64,000 bases of DNA, taken from assembly GCA_020796225.1 (NCBI GenBank), contig CM036759.1, forward strand, positions 23,606,313 through 23,670,312, given 5' to 3'. The position numbers were made by a program, and so were the translations under genes. Each line of letters opens with the position of its first letter. Within the stretch, counting starts at the first letter, position 1. Source of the DNA: Arion vulgaris. Its lineage: Eukaryota > Mollusca > Gastropoda > Stylommatophora > Arionidae. Shown here piece after piece: positions 33,421-45,285 of this stretch. The notes under the pieces are model-generated. The model was not told the origin of the DNA. It searched no databases and saw nothing but the letters and a program-made list of their open reading frames with translations.

Positions 33421-35227
33421 ATGCATAGAACGTTCTGTTATCGAAATGGACATACGCGGATTGTGGGTTCATTCCTCCACTTGTTGTTACACACGTTAGT
33501 AAAGGAACTGGCACTCCGCTTTCCCGCACACTAATTGATAGTGTACATTGTTTTTTGTTTACATTTTTCACAATTATTAACACATTACCTACTGAATTGA
33601 AAAACACAATGAGGCCGATTTATTTTTGCTCACATTGTATTTCATTCATAACAAATTCATCAAATTAATAAATTTTTTTCTAAACTCTCAATCGGAACAC
33701 GATGGACAAATAAATAGCTTTCTTGAAGATTAAAAACCAGATACATGATCAGAATGCGTGGACGTAAGTTTAGCACTAATTTAAAATAAAGCAATGTTTC
33801 GTTCAGTGTGAGGTAGTTGGATTAGTTTAATAGACAATATTATCGCAGCATGCAGTAGTTAGTGCGAGATGAGTTGACAATCTAAACATGATTGTGATAA
33901 TTTCATAGCTGTCACAAAATAACATCTTTAAGTTTTGTCACAAACATCTCTCGGTTTAATTCAGTTAAAGTTTAAAGTAAGTGTAACTAATTTTGTTTCA
34001 AGCACCCACTACTTGTATTTTGTTTGACATTGTTTTAAGATAAATTTCAGAATGATATTTGATAGAATGTTAGATTAAGTTTCTCACTATCTACTGTTTA
34101 TGGTGCAATCCTGGAGTAGGAGTTTACGTTTTTATGAATTCTCTATACTAACACATCTCTCTTTATTATTTGTTAGGATAATTATCATGGTACTTCAGTT
34201 TGTTTATTTATGTAATTATCATGGTACTTCAGTTTGTTTATTTATGTAATTATCATGGTACTTCAGTTTGTTTATTTATGTTTTTATTAACCAAGTTCAT
34301 CACACTTTGAGAAATTTGTTACAAGAACGTGAGTACAGTTGCTCATGTTATAGTTGGTCTTCTACGTTTGAATCTCAATCTCTCCATCTTGAGTAGTTTT
34401 TTCAACAGCTGTACATTGTGTCTACCATGATTTTGGTTACAAATAAATCACCAAATGACGAGTGACTTTTATTGATCTACGTATTACTCTTCCAGTGTAA
34501 CTACAATCATAAAACCAACCAACAAAGTGTCGAGCCTAACATAAAAACATATCAATAAAGAAATGCATTTTTGTGCAAACAATCCTGTATCAGAAAAGTC
34601 TTGCATTTTATTTAACTTTGAAATTATGATAAAGTTTGTATTCAATGTGTAGCTGATGTAAGTGTAGTAATGCCATGTATAGATAATACTCACAAGTGGG
34701 TGTACCTGAGAGTCGTTCTTGGAGTATCGTCCAAATGAACCAAATGCTTCTAACAATCTCTCTCGGCATATACAAATACATTGAGTATTGTAAAACAAAA
34801 ATTAAAGTTAAAAGTATTGTTCGACCTTACGATGTTGACTGCACTAAGTAATCGTAGGTATAGTAACACAACTGAAAACCTTGTTGTAATCGATACATAC
34901 ATCTCTACACTGAAGGGGACCCGTGATCACTCAGTTCCTGCCAGGATATACACATCATAATGAAATTAGCTATAATGGTGATATCAGATGTGTCCGTACA
35001 TTAGACAGACCCAAGCAAGTTACCATCTCCGTGACATGATCAATCAGCAATATTATGATTTGTATCCGTGTGCAACAAGTTTTAATACAGAACTCTAGTC
35101 AATGACCAATGTTTAATTAATCTACAACTACAGCCCAAAATAACCATCGATCTAAAGAAAAATATACAAGAAATACTAGTAGGTAAACTGTTTTACTAGA
35201 ATCATGAGAAGTAAATCATTTACGTTA
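33421..35227. other. Spacer between the two duplicated segments
   Basis: AT-rich, no recognised gene or element except the short tandem repeat at 34178-34281. Short open frames (34484-34798 on the minus strand) show no motif. Confidence 0.5.
34178..34281 (+). repeat. Tandem repeat, 34-bp unit, 3 copies
   Basis: AATTATCATGGTACTTCAGT followed by TTGTTTATTTATGT, three nearly perfect copies. Confidence 0.92.
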
Positions 35228-35600
35228 ATTTGAGACGAATTATGAGAAATATATTTATTACAGTGTTTGAGAAGAATTATGAGAAAAATATTTATTGCAC
35301 TATTTGAGAAGAATTATGATACATACATTAATTACATTATTTGAGAAGAATTATGAGAAATTTATTAATTACATTATTTGAGAAGAATTATGAGAAAAAT
35401 ATTTATTGCACTATTTGAGAAGAATTATGAGAAAAATATTTATTGCACTATTTGAGAAGAATTATGAGAAATTTATAAATTACATTATTTGAGAAGAATT
35501 ATGAGAAATTTATAAATTACATTATTTGAGAAGAATTATGATAAATAATATTAATTGCATTATTTGAGAAGAATTATGAGTAGTATAATTATATTATGTG
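35228..35600 (+). repeat. Minisatellite I, about 37-bp unit, about 10 copies
   Basis: Copies start TTTGAGAAGAATTATGAG and end in ATTAATTACAT or ATTTATTGCAC, so two subtypes alternate. It ends at the left border of segmental copy B. Confidence 0.93.
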
Positions 35601-36059
35601 AGAAAACTCATGAGTAGTAAAGTGTTTATATCTTGAAAAGTATGATAAATCTGACTTCAATGTGAACTGTCTTGCACATCCCTTACATGATGCATATATG
35701 TTCTTGTATCACACTTAGATTTCTCACTTTCACATGAGCAAGATGAAGATGGCTAGATTTCTGACGACAGTATCCTGATGGATGTGTAGAAAAAAGAAAT
35801 CATAGATCGGTTACTGATTGTCTGATGATCTAGATTTCTGCGACTGACTGGAGCATAAAAACATGATATACATCTCCCCAATTTAATTATATTTTCTCTT
35901 CACGACGTTTGATCTTGTAGTGAACATAAGCTTATATTATTGTTGTATATTGTTTGCCTCATATTGTTTATAAATGAAGACAACAGGAAGACATCTGTAG
36001 GAATATAACATTATGACGTTACTGTATTGCTCAGCGAATAGTTACCTTGGATTCTATAA

Positions 36060-36340
36060 ATATTGATTGATGCTCATAACAAGAAAGATGAGGTGTCTTT
36101 GAAGAGCTGCAGAAGTAACACGTAATGATACAATTAGAACAACAAAATCAATCAGAAAAAGTATAATATTTAAAGCAATTATAAAGAGAATTAAAGTACA
36201 ACAGAACAAGTGGATTTTTACAACTAACAAGAATGCCCTAGTTCGTTTGTCACATACATAGATACACTGAAACAACACTTGTATATAAAACAAAAGAAAA
36301 CCCACATTAAAGTTAGAGCGACGACATTGAAGTCTACCTT
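36060..36340 (+). mobile_element. LINE C-terminal remnant
   Basis: Translation of 36088-36120 gives MRCL-stop-RAAEVTRND, close to the MRCLRKAVNKTRRD of the LINE at 43669. IIKRIKVQQNKW follows. Broken by stops. Confidence 0.55.
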
Positions 36341-36899
36341 AAGGCTGGTCTAAGACCAATGTTAGTAGAAATAAACAACAGCTCATAACACGGTTTGATG
36401 ATGCACAATGAATATCTGTATATATCCCTCCCCTTCACACATGCACACAAGTACAAATACACATAAACAAACACATACACTCACTTACATACACAAAACA
36501 CACACATACAAACAAACAAATGCACACTTCACATTAAGATAAACGGTGAAAGAGAAGAATAATAATTTATACACAAATTCAGAATAAAAGTTTCATTAAA
36601 CCATACATTGAATGCGATCAAATATCAAATCTTGTTTAAAGAAGAGCAATAAACATAAATTCAATACATTTTTATATCTTTGGTATAGTTTTACAGATGG
36701 TTACTTGTCTACAACTTTATGACCACTTTCTACTTATTACATTGTCTTCATCGTAACGCTTGCATTCATCTATTTGTTGAAATATGTTATACAACAATGT
36801 GTCGTGACTATTATAAATAGTTGATTATCATGTAGCCACTGTTTAGATAAACCGAGTTGACAATGAGAGAGTAGACAGTGAGATATTAGGGCAGACTCT

Positions 36900-37490
36900 G
36901 CCACAATATCAGGGGGTTAGAAAATGTATAGAGCTGACATTCTGAATGATCTCATAGAGTGTGGCAGCAAAGAGGATTTTCAGTTAAACCAATACATGTG
37001 AACAGCTCGATTGCAAGAGTTTGGATTGAAGACTGGAGTATCCATAAAAGAACAGTACAATATGTAAATGAGAAGGTTTAACAATCAAAATACAATTGAA
37101 ACGGTCATTCGCTGGACGCTGCTGGAGATATTGCGAAAAAGATCGGAGCACCTATGAACATGTCTGGAGTGCAATAAAGATATTCCAAACTGAAACCGAG
37201 CTCGGAAATAACCAGCGGAGAACACATACCATCGGGTGTTATGATGTTGTTGTATATACCGATGGGTCTGTGTATTGTGGTGGGAAATCCCTTGGAAAGT
37301 AGTAAAATAGCATAGTTCGTAAGATTGACGATGGAAAGATAGGAATAAAACATTCATGACACATATATACCATTTGAGAATCTAGAATGAAATCATTACT
37401 ACAGATCTATTAACATGCTATACAATATGAAAACATGACTATTAGAGATGAGGTAGAAATATCACCAATGAAATGACTCTACAGTGTAGT
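36900..37490 (+). mobile_element. Degraded retroelement sequence with RNase H-like piece
   Basis: 37110-37210 matches the repeat at 16240-16335. 37235-37275 reads CYDVVVYTDGSVY, like the first acidic motif of an RNase H domain. No longer frame survives. The rest of 36340-36900 and 37300-37490 shows nothing recognisable. Confidence 0.4.
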
Positions 37491-37622
37491 ACAATTACCG
37501 CCCAACAGTACACCAAAACGAGCACTATTACTCATATACAACGGTTTAAAGGCAAAACGTTTCCAACGCAAACGATGGAGTGCAAACAATCCGAGACTTT
37601 AGGAAACACCATGAACACTTGA

Positions 37623-39134
37623 TGTAGCAAGGAATATGACACCAGGTTTTCCCCTTGCTCCTATCATTTAAACAAAGGGGTAACAATATACCTGGGCTGT
37701 GGAACATATCATTACAGACCAGAGATATATTAGCAAGGTAGGTTGTTCTTTAACTGGAGGTTTGAACCTTTGCCCTGTTTTATTTCTCATGCAGCTAAGT
37801 TGAGGTTAATTGTATTCTTTTTTTTTTGAACGTCTGGGTGAGTGTCCGGTCACAAATATAAATTCGGTGGGTTTTTCCTTAACTAGGTTTGAACTTATGC
37901 CCTGCCTTTCTTTCTCCTGCAGTCAACTAGAGGTTAATTATATTCTTGTTTTCTAGAAATTCCATAGGTCACAAATATCAAATTAGCTGGGATTTTCCCA
38001 ACCAGCAACTAAATTTGACCGCGAGAATTATATTCTAGGACAATGACTGATTTGGATACAAAGAAAATTGCCAGTGGTTAAATAGAAGGCTTTTTGTAGA
38101 TTAGAGGTGACTTCGCACACACACTTCACAGAGACAGTTGACAGAACACAACATCTTCACACACACTTGGCAAAGGCGCAGTTGACAGAAACTTTAGATA
38201 GGCGATTCTGATAGAGACAGAGGGACAGAGAGGTACCCAGGAACAGGCAGTGAGGGTAGTCAATTCTCATTCATACAGAGGGACAGAGAGTAGGTAGTCT
38301 GAGTCTGAGACAGTTACGGACAGAAAGAGTGAAGAGACAACTTTAGACAACTTCACAGAACTTCAGACGACTTTAGACACTTCATCGAAACATCTTCACA
38401 CGCATTCAGATAGAGACATAGGGACAGTAGAATTGAACTGAGTTGCAAATCAGAGAGAGTTTCTGTTCGGAATTTAGTGAACCGGTTACCTTAGAACCGG
38501 AGGACTAGTTGTCAGAGTTGGAAAACTAGGCGGTAGAGCTAAACTAAAGGAGTAGGGCCAGACCCGACGGAGAGGCTATCACAGTATAAGAGAGAGAGAG
38601 ATGTCAGCCATTTTTTCAGGATGCATTATTTTAACCAGTAGCAGAGACATTTCGTGTATACTATTAGGACAGCAACTCTAGCTAGAAGCGGTATAACATT
38701 GTGACTGAACAAGTATTTATTTCTAAGGACATCGCAACAAGGTAAACAGTGAACAGTGAACATTTTTAGAGATAGGATTTTAGAGATTAGATATCCCTTA
38801 GGGAAAACAATCAATATTAGTTAGTAGGGATATTTTTTCAGCTATGTGCATTGGTATGTTGTTTTGAATTATTGATTTTTCTTTTCAGGATTTTCTTTAT
38901 TATTTTGATAATTTGATGTATGTGCTATTATTTTGAAATCAAGATGAGATATGTAATTAAGTAAATATAAAGAAATAAAAGTTGAGAATCGGGTTTGATT
39001 CTCACATAGATGTACGATGTACTTGACGGCCATTTCTTTTATTTGTAGTAAACGGTCTGCAGTTGTGGATGGTGTTGATATTAGAATAATATTAAATAGT
39101 TATCAGTAGACAGCCAAGCTATTGGACGGCTACA
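37623..39134. mobile_element. Solo LTR (about 1.5 kb) with TTGA target duplication
   Basis: The insertion starts TGTAGCAAGG and ends CGGCTACA, so it has TG...CA ends within a 6-bp inverted repeat (TGTAGC/GCTACA). It is flanked by TTGA at 37619-37622 and 39135-39138. In copy A (about 20350) the same flanks enclose a single TTTGAG. No coding sequence is present. It holds an internal 80-100 bp near-duplication (37740-37830 with 37860-37940), GA-rich stretches and an AATAAA near 38974 that suits an LTR poly(A) signal. The best explanation is a solo LTR left by recombination. Orientation and family (Gypsy or Bel) are undetermined. Confidence 0.8.
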
Positions 39135-39719
39135 TTGAGAGCCCTTGCCAGAACTATTTGCATACTCTAAACGTTACATTAGTAACATAGGAAAGAACGG
39201 AGAAAAAGGAATGCAGCTCTGTTGTAGCTATATCTATTAGTGATCTTTTCTTACCCAACATTATGTGAGTATTTTACAAGTTTCCATGTGGTCGGTTGTT
39301 GTATAAGGTAAGGGGATTATTGCATATACATACGCTTTTAGTATCAATTACCTGACGTAAATGCCCATTTATATTCTTATATTTTTTTGTGGTAATGAAA
39401 ATTCGACTTTGTTCAAAATCATGTATTATGTGACTGATTCATGATAACAAATATGAATAAAGTTGTGCGAAGTGAAATAGATTCTATCTCATTTGTTATA
39501 TACTTTGTTACTTGTGTCTGATAGCGCAGAGCTTATACAAATGATAATAAACTGTACAAAACAAACACAAGTCCTAATTAGCTATGCCCAAGCAGTGTTA
39601 CATGTTCAAAAATATCACAAAACGCAGACATCAGTGAACTCAATGTCATTTACTGTTACTTCTGGTCTTTCAGACAGAGAAGACAGACAATTCACACGAG
39701 GAGAGTCATATTAATTTAA

Positions 39720-40840
39720 TTTAACTAGTGGCCTCCCAAAGACGTCCGTGTGGTAACGTGGAAGCAAGGAAAGCAAAGATAACACCACTGCGATCTAAAA
39801 GGGATGTCGTAAAAGGCGAGTGATGTAGTACGTAGGGAAGCTACACCAGCGTCTCCAGTCAACGGACAACTTTGCTTATCTTGGCAGCCTCCTATCCAGA
39901 TCGGCAAACATAGATTCTGAGGTCCACAATAGGATATCCAAAGCCAGTGCTGCGTTCGGAAGGTTACGTGTCACTGTGTGGGAACGGAAGGGGATAAGCA
40001 TAGTCACAAAGCTGAAAGTTTACCAGGCCATAGTGCTAACCACGCTGCTGTACGCAAGCGAGACATGGACAGTGTATAGCAGACACGGAAGAAAATTAAA
40101 CCATTTCCACACAAGCTGTCTACGCAGAATACTAAAAATAAACTGGCAGGACAAAATTCCAGACAGCGAAGTTCTCACAAGAGCAAAGATCCCAAGCGTC
40201 AACACCCTGTTGCAGAAGGCCCAACTGAGATGGGTCGGTCACGTTGCTCGAATGCCTGATAAACGCATCCCAAAACAGTTGATGTATGGCGAGCTTGAAG
40301 GGGCAGACGTTTAGCTGGTGGACAGAAAAAAAGCTTTAAAGACACTCTTAAAGTGTCTCTGAAATGCTTCGATATAGACAATACGTGCTGGGAATCCCTT
40401 GCGCAAGATCGCCAAATGTGGCGCTGTAACAACAAAGAGGAACCCGAATAGCTGAGAATCATCGTATTGTTGAGTCACAGAGAAAACGAGCAGCGCGGAA
40501 AGACAGAACACACAACACGCACATGTCTAACCTTGATCATGTATGCCCCACCTGTGGTCGGGGATTCTGTTCTAGGATTGGACTCTACAGTCACCTCCGC
40601 ACACACCAGAGAGGTGCAACAGTACACGTCTGAGATTGTTGTCATCATCGCTTGCGATGGACGGCAATTAGGGAAGCTGCCATAGTAAATTAAAAGCGTC
40701 GCAGAAATCTGATGTGCTGGCCTACTTGTAGTCGTATAACTGACACAATAGCTCTTAGACTCAGATTACATACAAATCACACAGAATGGTTAACAAGTGG
40801 TCGTTGGTGAGTGTTCGAAGAAGAAGTCGGCCAGAGAGAT
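39720..40840 (+). mobile_element. LINE 3' part with C2H2-like finger at the C-terminus
   Basis: From 39880 the frame reads DNFAYLGSLLSRSANID, TLLYASETWTVYSRHGRKL, CLRRILKINWQDKIPDSEV and LRWVGHVARMPD, ending with MYGELEGADV and a stop at 40314. After a frameshift it continues as KCFDIDNTCWESLAQDR and finally CPTCGRGFCSRIGLYSHLRT (near 40535-40610), a Cys2His2 finger found at the end of some LINE proteins. The R2 repeat follows (40660-40835). It is absent from copy A. Flanks ACACGAGGAGAGTCAT and ACACGAGAGTCATG may be a long, eroded target duplication. Confidence 0.8.
39976..40314 (+). pseudogene. LINE reverse-transcriptase C-terminal frame
   Basis: 112 codons open within the element above, covering the thumb and connection region (VYQAIVLTTLLYASETW, FHTSCLRRILKINW, RWVGHVARMP). 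The catalytic palm is not present, so this is a 5'-truncated insertion. The frame breaks just before a conserved basic stretch. Confidence 0.8.
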
Positions 40841-41229
40841 ATGACAGAGGAAACACACGAGAGTCATGATAATTTCATGTAACCACTGTTCTCCCAGAGG
40901 TCGATGACTGACAATTTACCAGTTAATAATATTTACAATAAACTTATGATAAAGTAGTGACAAAAAATAAATCAATATACGAAATTAAGGGAAATAATTA
41001 TGTAATCAGGACAATTTACATATGGAAATAACAAATGTATGAAAAAAAAAAAATTAATGAAACATTTGTTATCATCCAGTCTCAAAATCAAGCAATCACG
41101 TGTGTAACATGTGTATCTAAAAATTAAACCTCTAAAATATTTGTATATGATAAATCTTTCACAAATATTGAGCTCACATTTCGCTAAAAACTGTTTAAAA
41201 TTCTTAAAAATCATTAGTGTCATAACAGT

Positions 41230-41342
41230 GCTTGGGTAAAAGTTAATACAGAGAAAGTATTTTACTTACTACCTCTGCTAGCTATGTACTTCCATAGATA
41301 AAAGTTAATACAGAGAAAGTATTTAACTTAACAGCTCTGCTA
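41230..41342 (+). repeat. 62-bp tandem repeat, left half (interrupted by a transposon)
   Basis: The unit begins GCTATGTACTTCCATAGATA and ends ACAGCTCTGCTA. Nearly two units lie here and two more at 43486-43629. The transposon at 41343-43483 sits in the TA of GCTCTGC-TA-GCTATG, a junction that is intact between units on the right. Confidence 0.92.
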
Positions 41343-43483
41343 TAGTCTGTCCATTAATTCGTGAGCACGTTTGAAATTTATTTTCTCGAAAACTACCTGT
41401 TGGATCTCAGTGATTTTTGCATGCAACCTTAGAATATCCATGACGCTAAAATAAAGCTAACCAGTAGTCCATAGATGCTACGGATTTTGCACATCGGCGA
41501 ATTCCTTTGATCTTTTATGACAATTGCAAATACGGGGCTCAAATTTTAGATTTTACAGTAATCCCCAGAATTTGTCCATGTCAATTCTATTCATAGGTGT
41601 ATCTCCATATTAACTTGATAGGTCAAGTAATTAAGTGTGTTGCCCTTTATGTGCAATCGTGAACTTGGATACAATATGCAACAGTTAGTCCTCCCTTCGG
41701 TCACCATTAGACCCCAGGGTGTCTTAACTTCACCACAAATTGTATGATGGTAGACGCATTTGGATATGGAAATGTATACGTTGCTATTTCTCAGTCTGCA
41801 ATCAAAATATGATTTGTATCATCCCGAATCTGACGATTCCATGAGGTTGATAATTGTTACTGGCTGGACAAATTGTAATCCATCTCGGTGCCAGTACTCG
41901 TCTTCCTCTCGGAGCACATGTTCAACACACTTCTTCCAGAACTTCTTGCATGTCTATCATTGAGAGGGACTCACGTGTCAGAACTTCAACATCACACATT
42001 TTAAACGTCCTGTTCTGTTCGGCAACTTGCCCTTTTACTTTAGCCCAGACAAGCTCTGTCGGATTGAGGTGAGCATGATATGGAGGTAGTCGCAAAGACG
42101 TGTGGCCGTATTCCGCAATGATTTTGTCAATATGAAACACCTTTGTCTTATTTGTCATCCTCACCAGGTGCAACAACTCGGGTTTCAAATATGTATCATC
42201 GAAGCTGACATTTTCCTTAGCAAGCCAAGTCCTAATTTGATCTTTTGTATTTGATGCAGTTGGTACTTTGTCTTCCGCTGATACTGCGTTGTGATAGGAT
42301 GCATTATCCATTACCAAGCATGATGGTCTGTTTAGAATTGGAAGTAGATCTTTCTCCATCCAGTGCCTGAAAATATGTCCATTCATTTCTGTGTGGTAGT
42401 CCCTACCGTCGGTACTTTTTGATTGGAAAATAAGTCCAGCGTCATGGACAAGACCTTCTTCACTGCTTCCTGCATGTGTTAGTATAATACGCTGGCCTTT
42501 TCTGCTTGGTATTTTTCTTTTCTGTTCACCGTCTACTGATTGCCATTCTTTAGCATTGGTGTGGTGAGCATTGACCCAGGATTCGTCCAAATATACAATA
42601 TCATAGCATTGCCTCCGCCGCTCACGGATCTGCCTCAGGTATTTACTTCGGGCAGCAATTAAATGTGGCTTTTCACAAATAATATTCCTGCTGCTTATAG
42701 TTTTTCTGAAGGTGAAGCCGGCGGCTCTTACAATTTTCCATTGAGTACTTTTAGAAATGTCTATACTGCAATCTGATTGCAGTTTTAATTTCAGTTTCCT
42801 GAGAGTAATAAGTTGATTTGTCGCAAACATTTTCAAGAGCTCCCGTCTTATGACATCTATGTCAAAGTCGTCAATTGTTCTTTTCCTTCCTTGCTTGACA
42901 TTAGTGCACTTTGTGTCCTGTTTAATCCATCGGGAAAAGGATTCTCTATTCAGACCAAGCGCCAGTTGCGTTCGTCTCTTAGGGTTATGAATATCGCAAT
43001 ATAGATGACCTCTCTTACGGAAGTGTTGGTATAGTAAAACTGTAACCTTCTGCATTGTTATAAATGTGCACTTCAGACTCATTATGAATGTGATATCAAT
43101 GTCAGTTTTGATAAGCCAACAAATATGATACAATAGCTTCATACAAATAGCGAGATACACCTATAACTATACAACGGTATCCCAATTATAACGTCATATG
43201 CTTTCCGCTTTCAAAGTCGACTGGGTTCGGTGCACGGGAATTCCCGTGAAATTGTTGTTTACTCACGATATTTCAATGTTACCATAATGTATTTTTAGAA
43301 CAACGCGTCTGTGTACCGTAGATCTGTTACTATTGTGTACAATCCGGTGAGGTTGATTTTAATATAACCTGAAGAAGAAATATTTCAAACTACATCAAAT
43401 TTTCTTCAAAAATCACTGAGATCCAACAGGTAGTTTTCGAGAAAATCAATTTCAAACGTGCTCACGAATTAATGGACAGACTA
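41343..43483 (-). mobile_element. IS630/Tc1-mariner superfamily DNA transposon, 2141 bp
   Basis: Terminal inverted repeats of about 77 bp with one mismatch (41343-41419 and 43407-43483) begin TAGTCTGTCCATTAATTCGT. TA duplications lie at 41341-41342 and 43484-43485. One complete transposase frame lies on the minus strand. It inserted into a 62-bp tandem repeat whose uninterrupted units give the exact empty site. High terminal similarity and an intact frame indicate a recent, possibly still mobile, copy. It is absent from copy A. Confidence 0.93.
41922..43142 (-). CDS. Transposase, IS630/Tc1-mariner type (DDE, long spacing)
   Basis: 406 residues from the ATG at 43142 (later ATGs at residues 21 and 30 are possible). 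The N-terminal part has a helix-turn-helix (RTQLALGLNRESFSRWIKQD), then a linker with KIVRAAGFTFRKTIS. The DDE core shows YLDESWVNAHH (first Asp, near 42590), CLVMDNASYHN (second Asp, near 42305) and RLPPYHAHLNPTELVW (catalytic Glu, near 42055). By my count 83 residues separate the second Asp and the Glu, far more than the 34-41 of common Tc1/mariner families. The enzyme cuts and joins the inverted repeats at TA sites. No stop or frameshift is seen. Confidence 0.9.
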   Translation of the reverse strand: MKLLYHICWLIKTDIDITFIMSLKCTFITMQKVTVLLYQHFRKRGHLYCDIHNPKRRTQLALGLNRESFSRWIKQDTKCTNVKQGRKRTIDDFDIDVIRRELLKMFATNQLITLRKLKLKLQSDCSIDISKSTQWKIVRAAGFTFRKTISSRNIICEKPHLIAARSKYLRQIRERRRQCYDIVYLDESWVNAHHTNAKEWQSVDGEQKRKIPSRKGQRIILTHAGSSEEGLVHDAGLIFQSKSTDGRDYHTEMNGHIFRHWMEKDLLPILNRPSCLVMDNASYHNAVSAEDKVPTASNTKDQIRTWLAKENVSFDDTYLKPELLHLVRMTNKTKVFHIDKIIAEYGHTSLRLPPYHAHLNPTELVWAKVKGQVAEQNRTFKMCDVEVLTRESLSMIDMQEVLEEVC

Positions 43484-43485
43484 TA

Positions 43486-43629
43486 GCTATGTACTTCCAT
43501 AGATAAAAGTTAATACAGAGAAAGTATTTAACTTAACAGCTCTGCTAGCTATGTACTTCCATAGATAAAAGTTAATACAGAGAAAGTATTTAACTTACCA
43601 GCTCTGCTAGCTATGTACTTCCATAGATA
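43486..43629 (+). repeat. 62-bp tandem repeat, right half
   Basis: Two full units and a partial third, continuing the array at 41230-41342. Units 43486-43547 and 43548-43609 differ at about one position. Confidence 0.93.
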
Positions 43630-43668
43630 ATTTCTGAGATTCCTTTTTAAAATCTTGATGTTATTTAA

Positions 43669-44456
43669 GTGTTTATTCCATAATAATATTGAACAGCTTC
43701 AAGAATACATAAACTTAGTCAACAATAGCTGCCTCAAATACAACATGAAGATCAACATTCAAAAGACAGAAGTCATGACTATAAGCAGAGAACATAAAGA
43801 TATCAACATACAAATAGATGACCAAACGCTAAATCAGGTGAGAGAATTCAAATACCTTGGAAGTATCTTCACATCTGATAGTAGACTGGACAGAGAGATC
43901 GAAACTAGAATCCAGCAAGCCAACAACATTACATACCAGCTTACCCCAATTTTGAAACACCCAGCTATTCCAGTAGTGACTAAAAGACAGATTATAAATT
44001 CAATCTTTATACAAACACTGTGCTACCAGAGTCAAACATGGGCACTGACAAAAGAACAAGAAAGGAAAATTACCACATGCGAAATGAGATGCCTGAGGAA
44101 AGCAGTAAATAAAACAAGAAGAGACCATATAAGAAATGAGGAAATTAGAAGAACAGTCGGAACAACTCCTGCTAATAGATTTATCGAAAAACAGAGACTC
44201 AAATGGTTTGGCCACTTGGTCAGAATGAACCCGAATACACCAGTTGCAAGAGCGTACACCTGAAAATGGAATCATCTAGAGGAAGGGCAGACCAAGAAAA
44301 GATGGGTTGATGGAGTTACAGACATCTTAAAACTTCACAATACCACACCATATCAAGCGACCGAGCGTGCATTATCCGGAAACCGATCATCAGTAAAACC
44401 TGCTACGCCTAGCGGCAAAAAAGCAGAGAAGGACAAAAGAAAAAGAAAGAAAGAAA
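43669..44456 (+). mobile_element. 5'-truncated LINE with 12-bp target duplication
   Basis: 788 bp flanked by GATGTTATTTAA (43657-43668) and GATGCTATTTAA (44457-44468). The coding part reads NIQKTEVMTISREHKD, VREFKYLGSIFTSDSRLD, TLCYQSQTWALTKEQERKI, MRCLRKAVNKTRRDHI and KQRLKWFGHLVRMN, stop near 44261. After a shift comes a GRPRKRWVDGVTDILK-like end. It closes in a GAAA-rich tail. Lacks the RT palm, so it cannot be autonomous. Absent from copy A. Confidence 0.88.
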
Positions 44457-44639
44457 GATGCTATTTAATAAAAATCACACAAAGAGTCGTAGAGCAAGTC
44501 GAATATATCAGAAAGCATAAAAATGTGACTGAAAATAATATTGTTCACTTTATGATATTTTTGTTACATATAAATACGCACAAAAATATACTTTTTAGAA
44601 GAAATGTCACTGTTTCATAATGAGAAGTGCGTCATTGAG

Positions 44640-44965
44640 GACATCAGAAGAAGAGTGAGCATAACTTCATGCACCGAATACATTGAAAGACAACAAATGC
44701 AGTGGTTTTAACATTTAATGAGATGGAATTAAACCAACAAATAATAACAGCATACAATAAAAGAGATCAGGTACTAGAGCCAAGGGAAGACCAAGAAAAA
44801 GATGAATAGACAATATCTAGAACACACTAAATAATCACGGATATAACACAAGGACGATTTATCTGGCCCTGAAACACAAATTAAAGCTCACACCCCTACG
44901 CTTAACGGCAAGAGTGAACAACTCATTATATCATCCCCCTGAGGAAAGACAATAGACAATAGTGA
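44640..44965 (+). mobile_element. Short LINE end fragment
   Basis: RRRVSITSCTEYIERQQMQW, then a basic end with KAHTPTLNGKSEQL near 44900, broken by stops. Copy A lacks it: flanks AATGAGAAG...CATTGAG and ...ATGAGAACAACATTTC are continuous near 24025. Confidence 0.6.
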
Positions 44966-45056
44966 GTTAATGAGAACAACATTTCAAAGTCAGTTGTAAG
45001 ATGTTGTTTTTATTGCTCGTTTATGTAAAAAAAAAATATCTTTCAGATTTGAATGA

Positions 45057-45285
45057 TTGCTTCTACTTCTTCGAAAGCTCCATATCGACATCTTGTTAAA
45101 CCACTCTTTGTGATTTGTATGTGAGCTCTGAGAAGATTGTGCCAGTTATGCGCCTACAATTAAGCCAGCACATACGATTTCTGCATCGCTTTTTATTTAC
45201 TAGGGTAGTTTCCTTATGTCCTACCTCAGTCGCCACTTCCTATTACTATTCTTTGCTTCCCTTGTAGATACATGCAACACACAGG
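45057..45285 (-). mobile_element. R2 repeat with 12-bp target duplication
   Basis: 229 bp between AGATTTGAATGA at 45045-45056 and 45286-45297. On the minus strand it reads from CCTGTGTGTTGC to a GAAGAAGTAGAAG tail and matches 286-472 and 40660-40835. The clean duplication and tail show LINE-machinery mobilisation. Absent from copy A (about 24090). Confidence 0.85.

Noticed and set aside
33007..33534. Repeat proteins on both strands of minisatellite G
   Set aside because: The 42-bp period is a multiple of three, so both strands stay open. No other coding sign.
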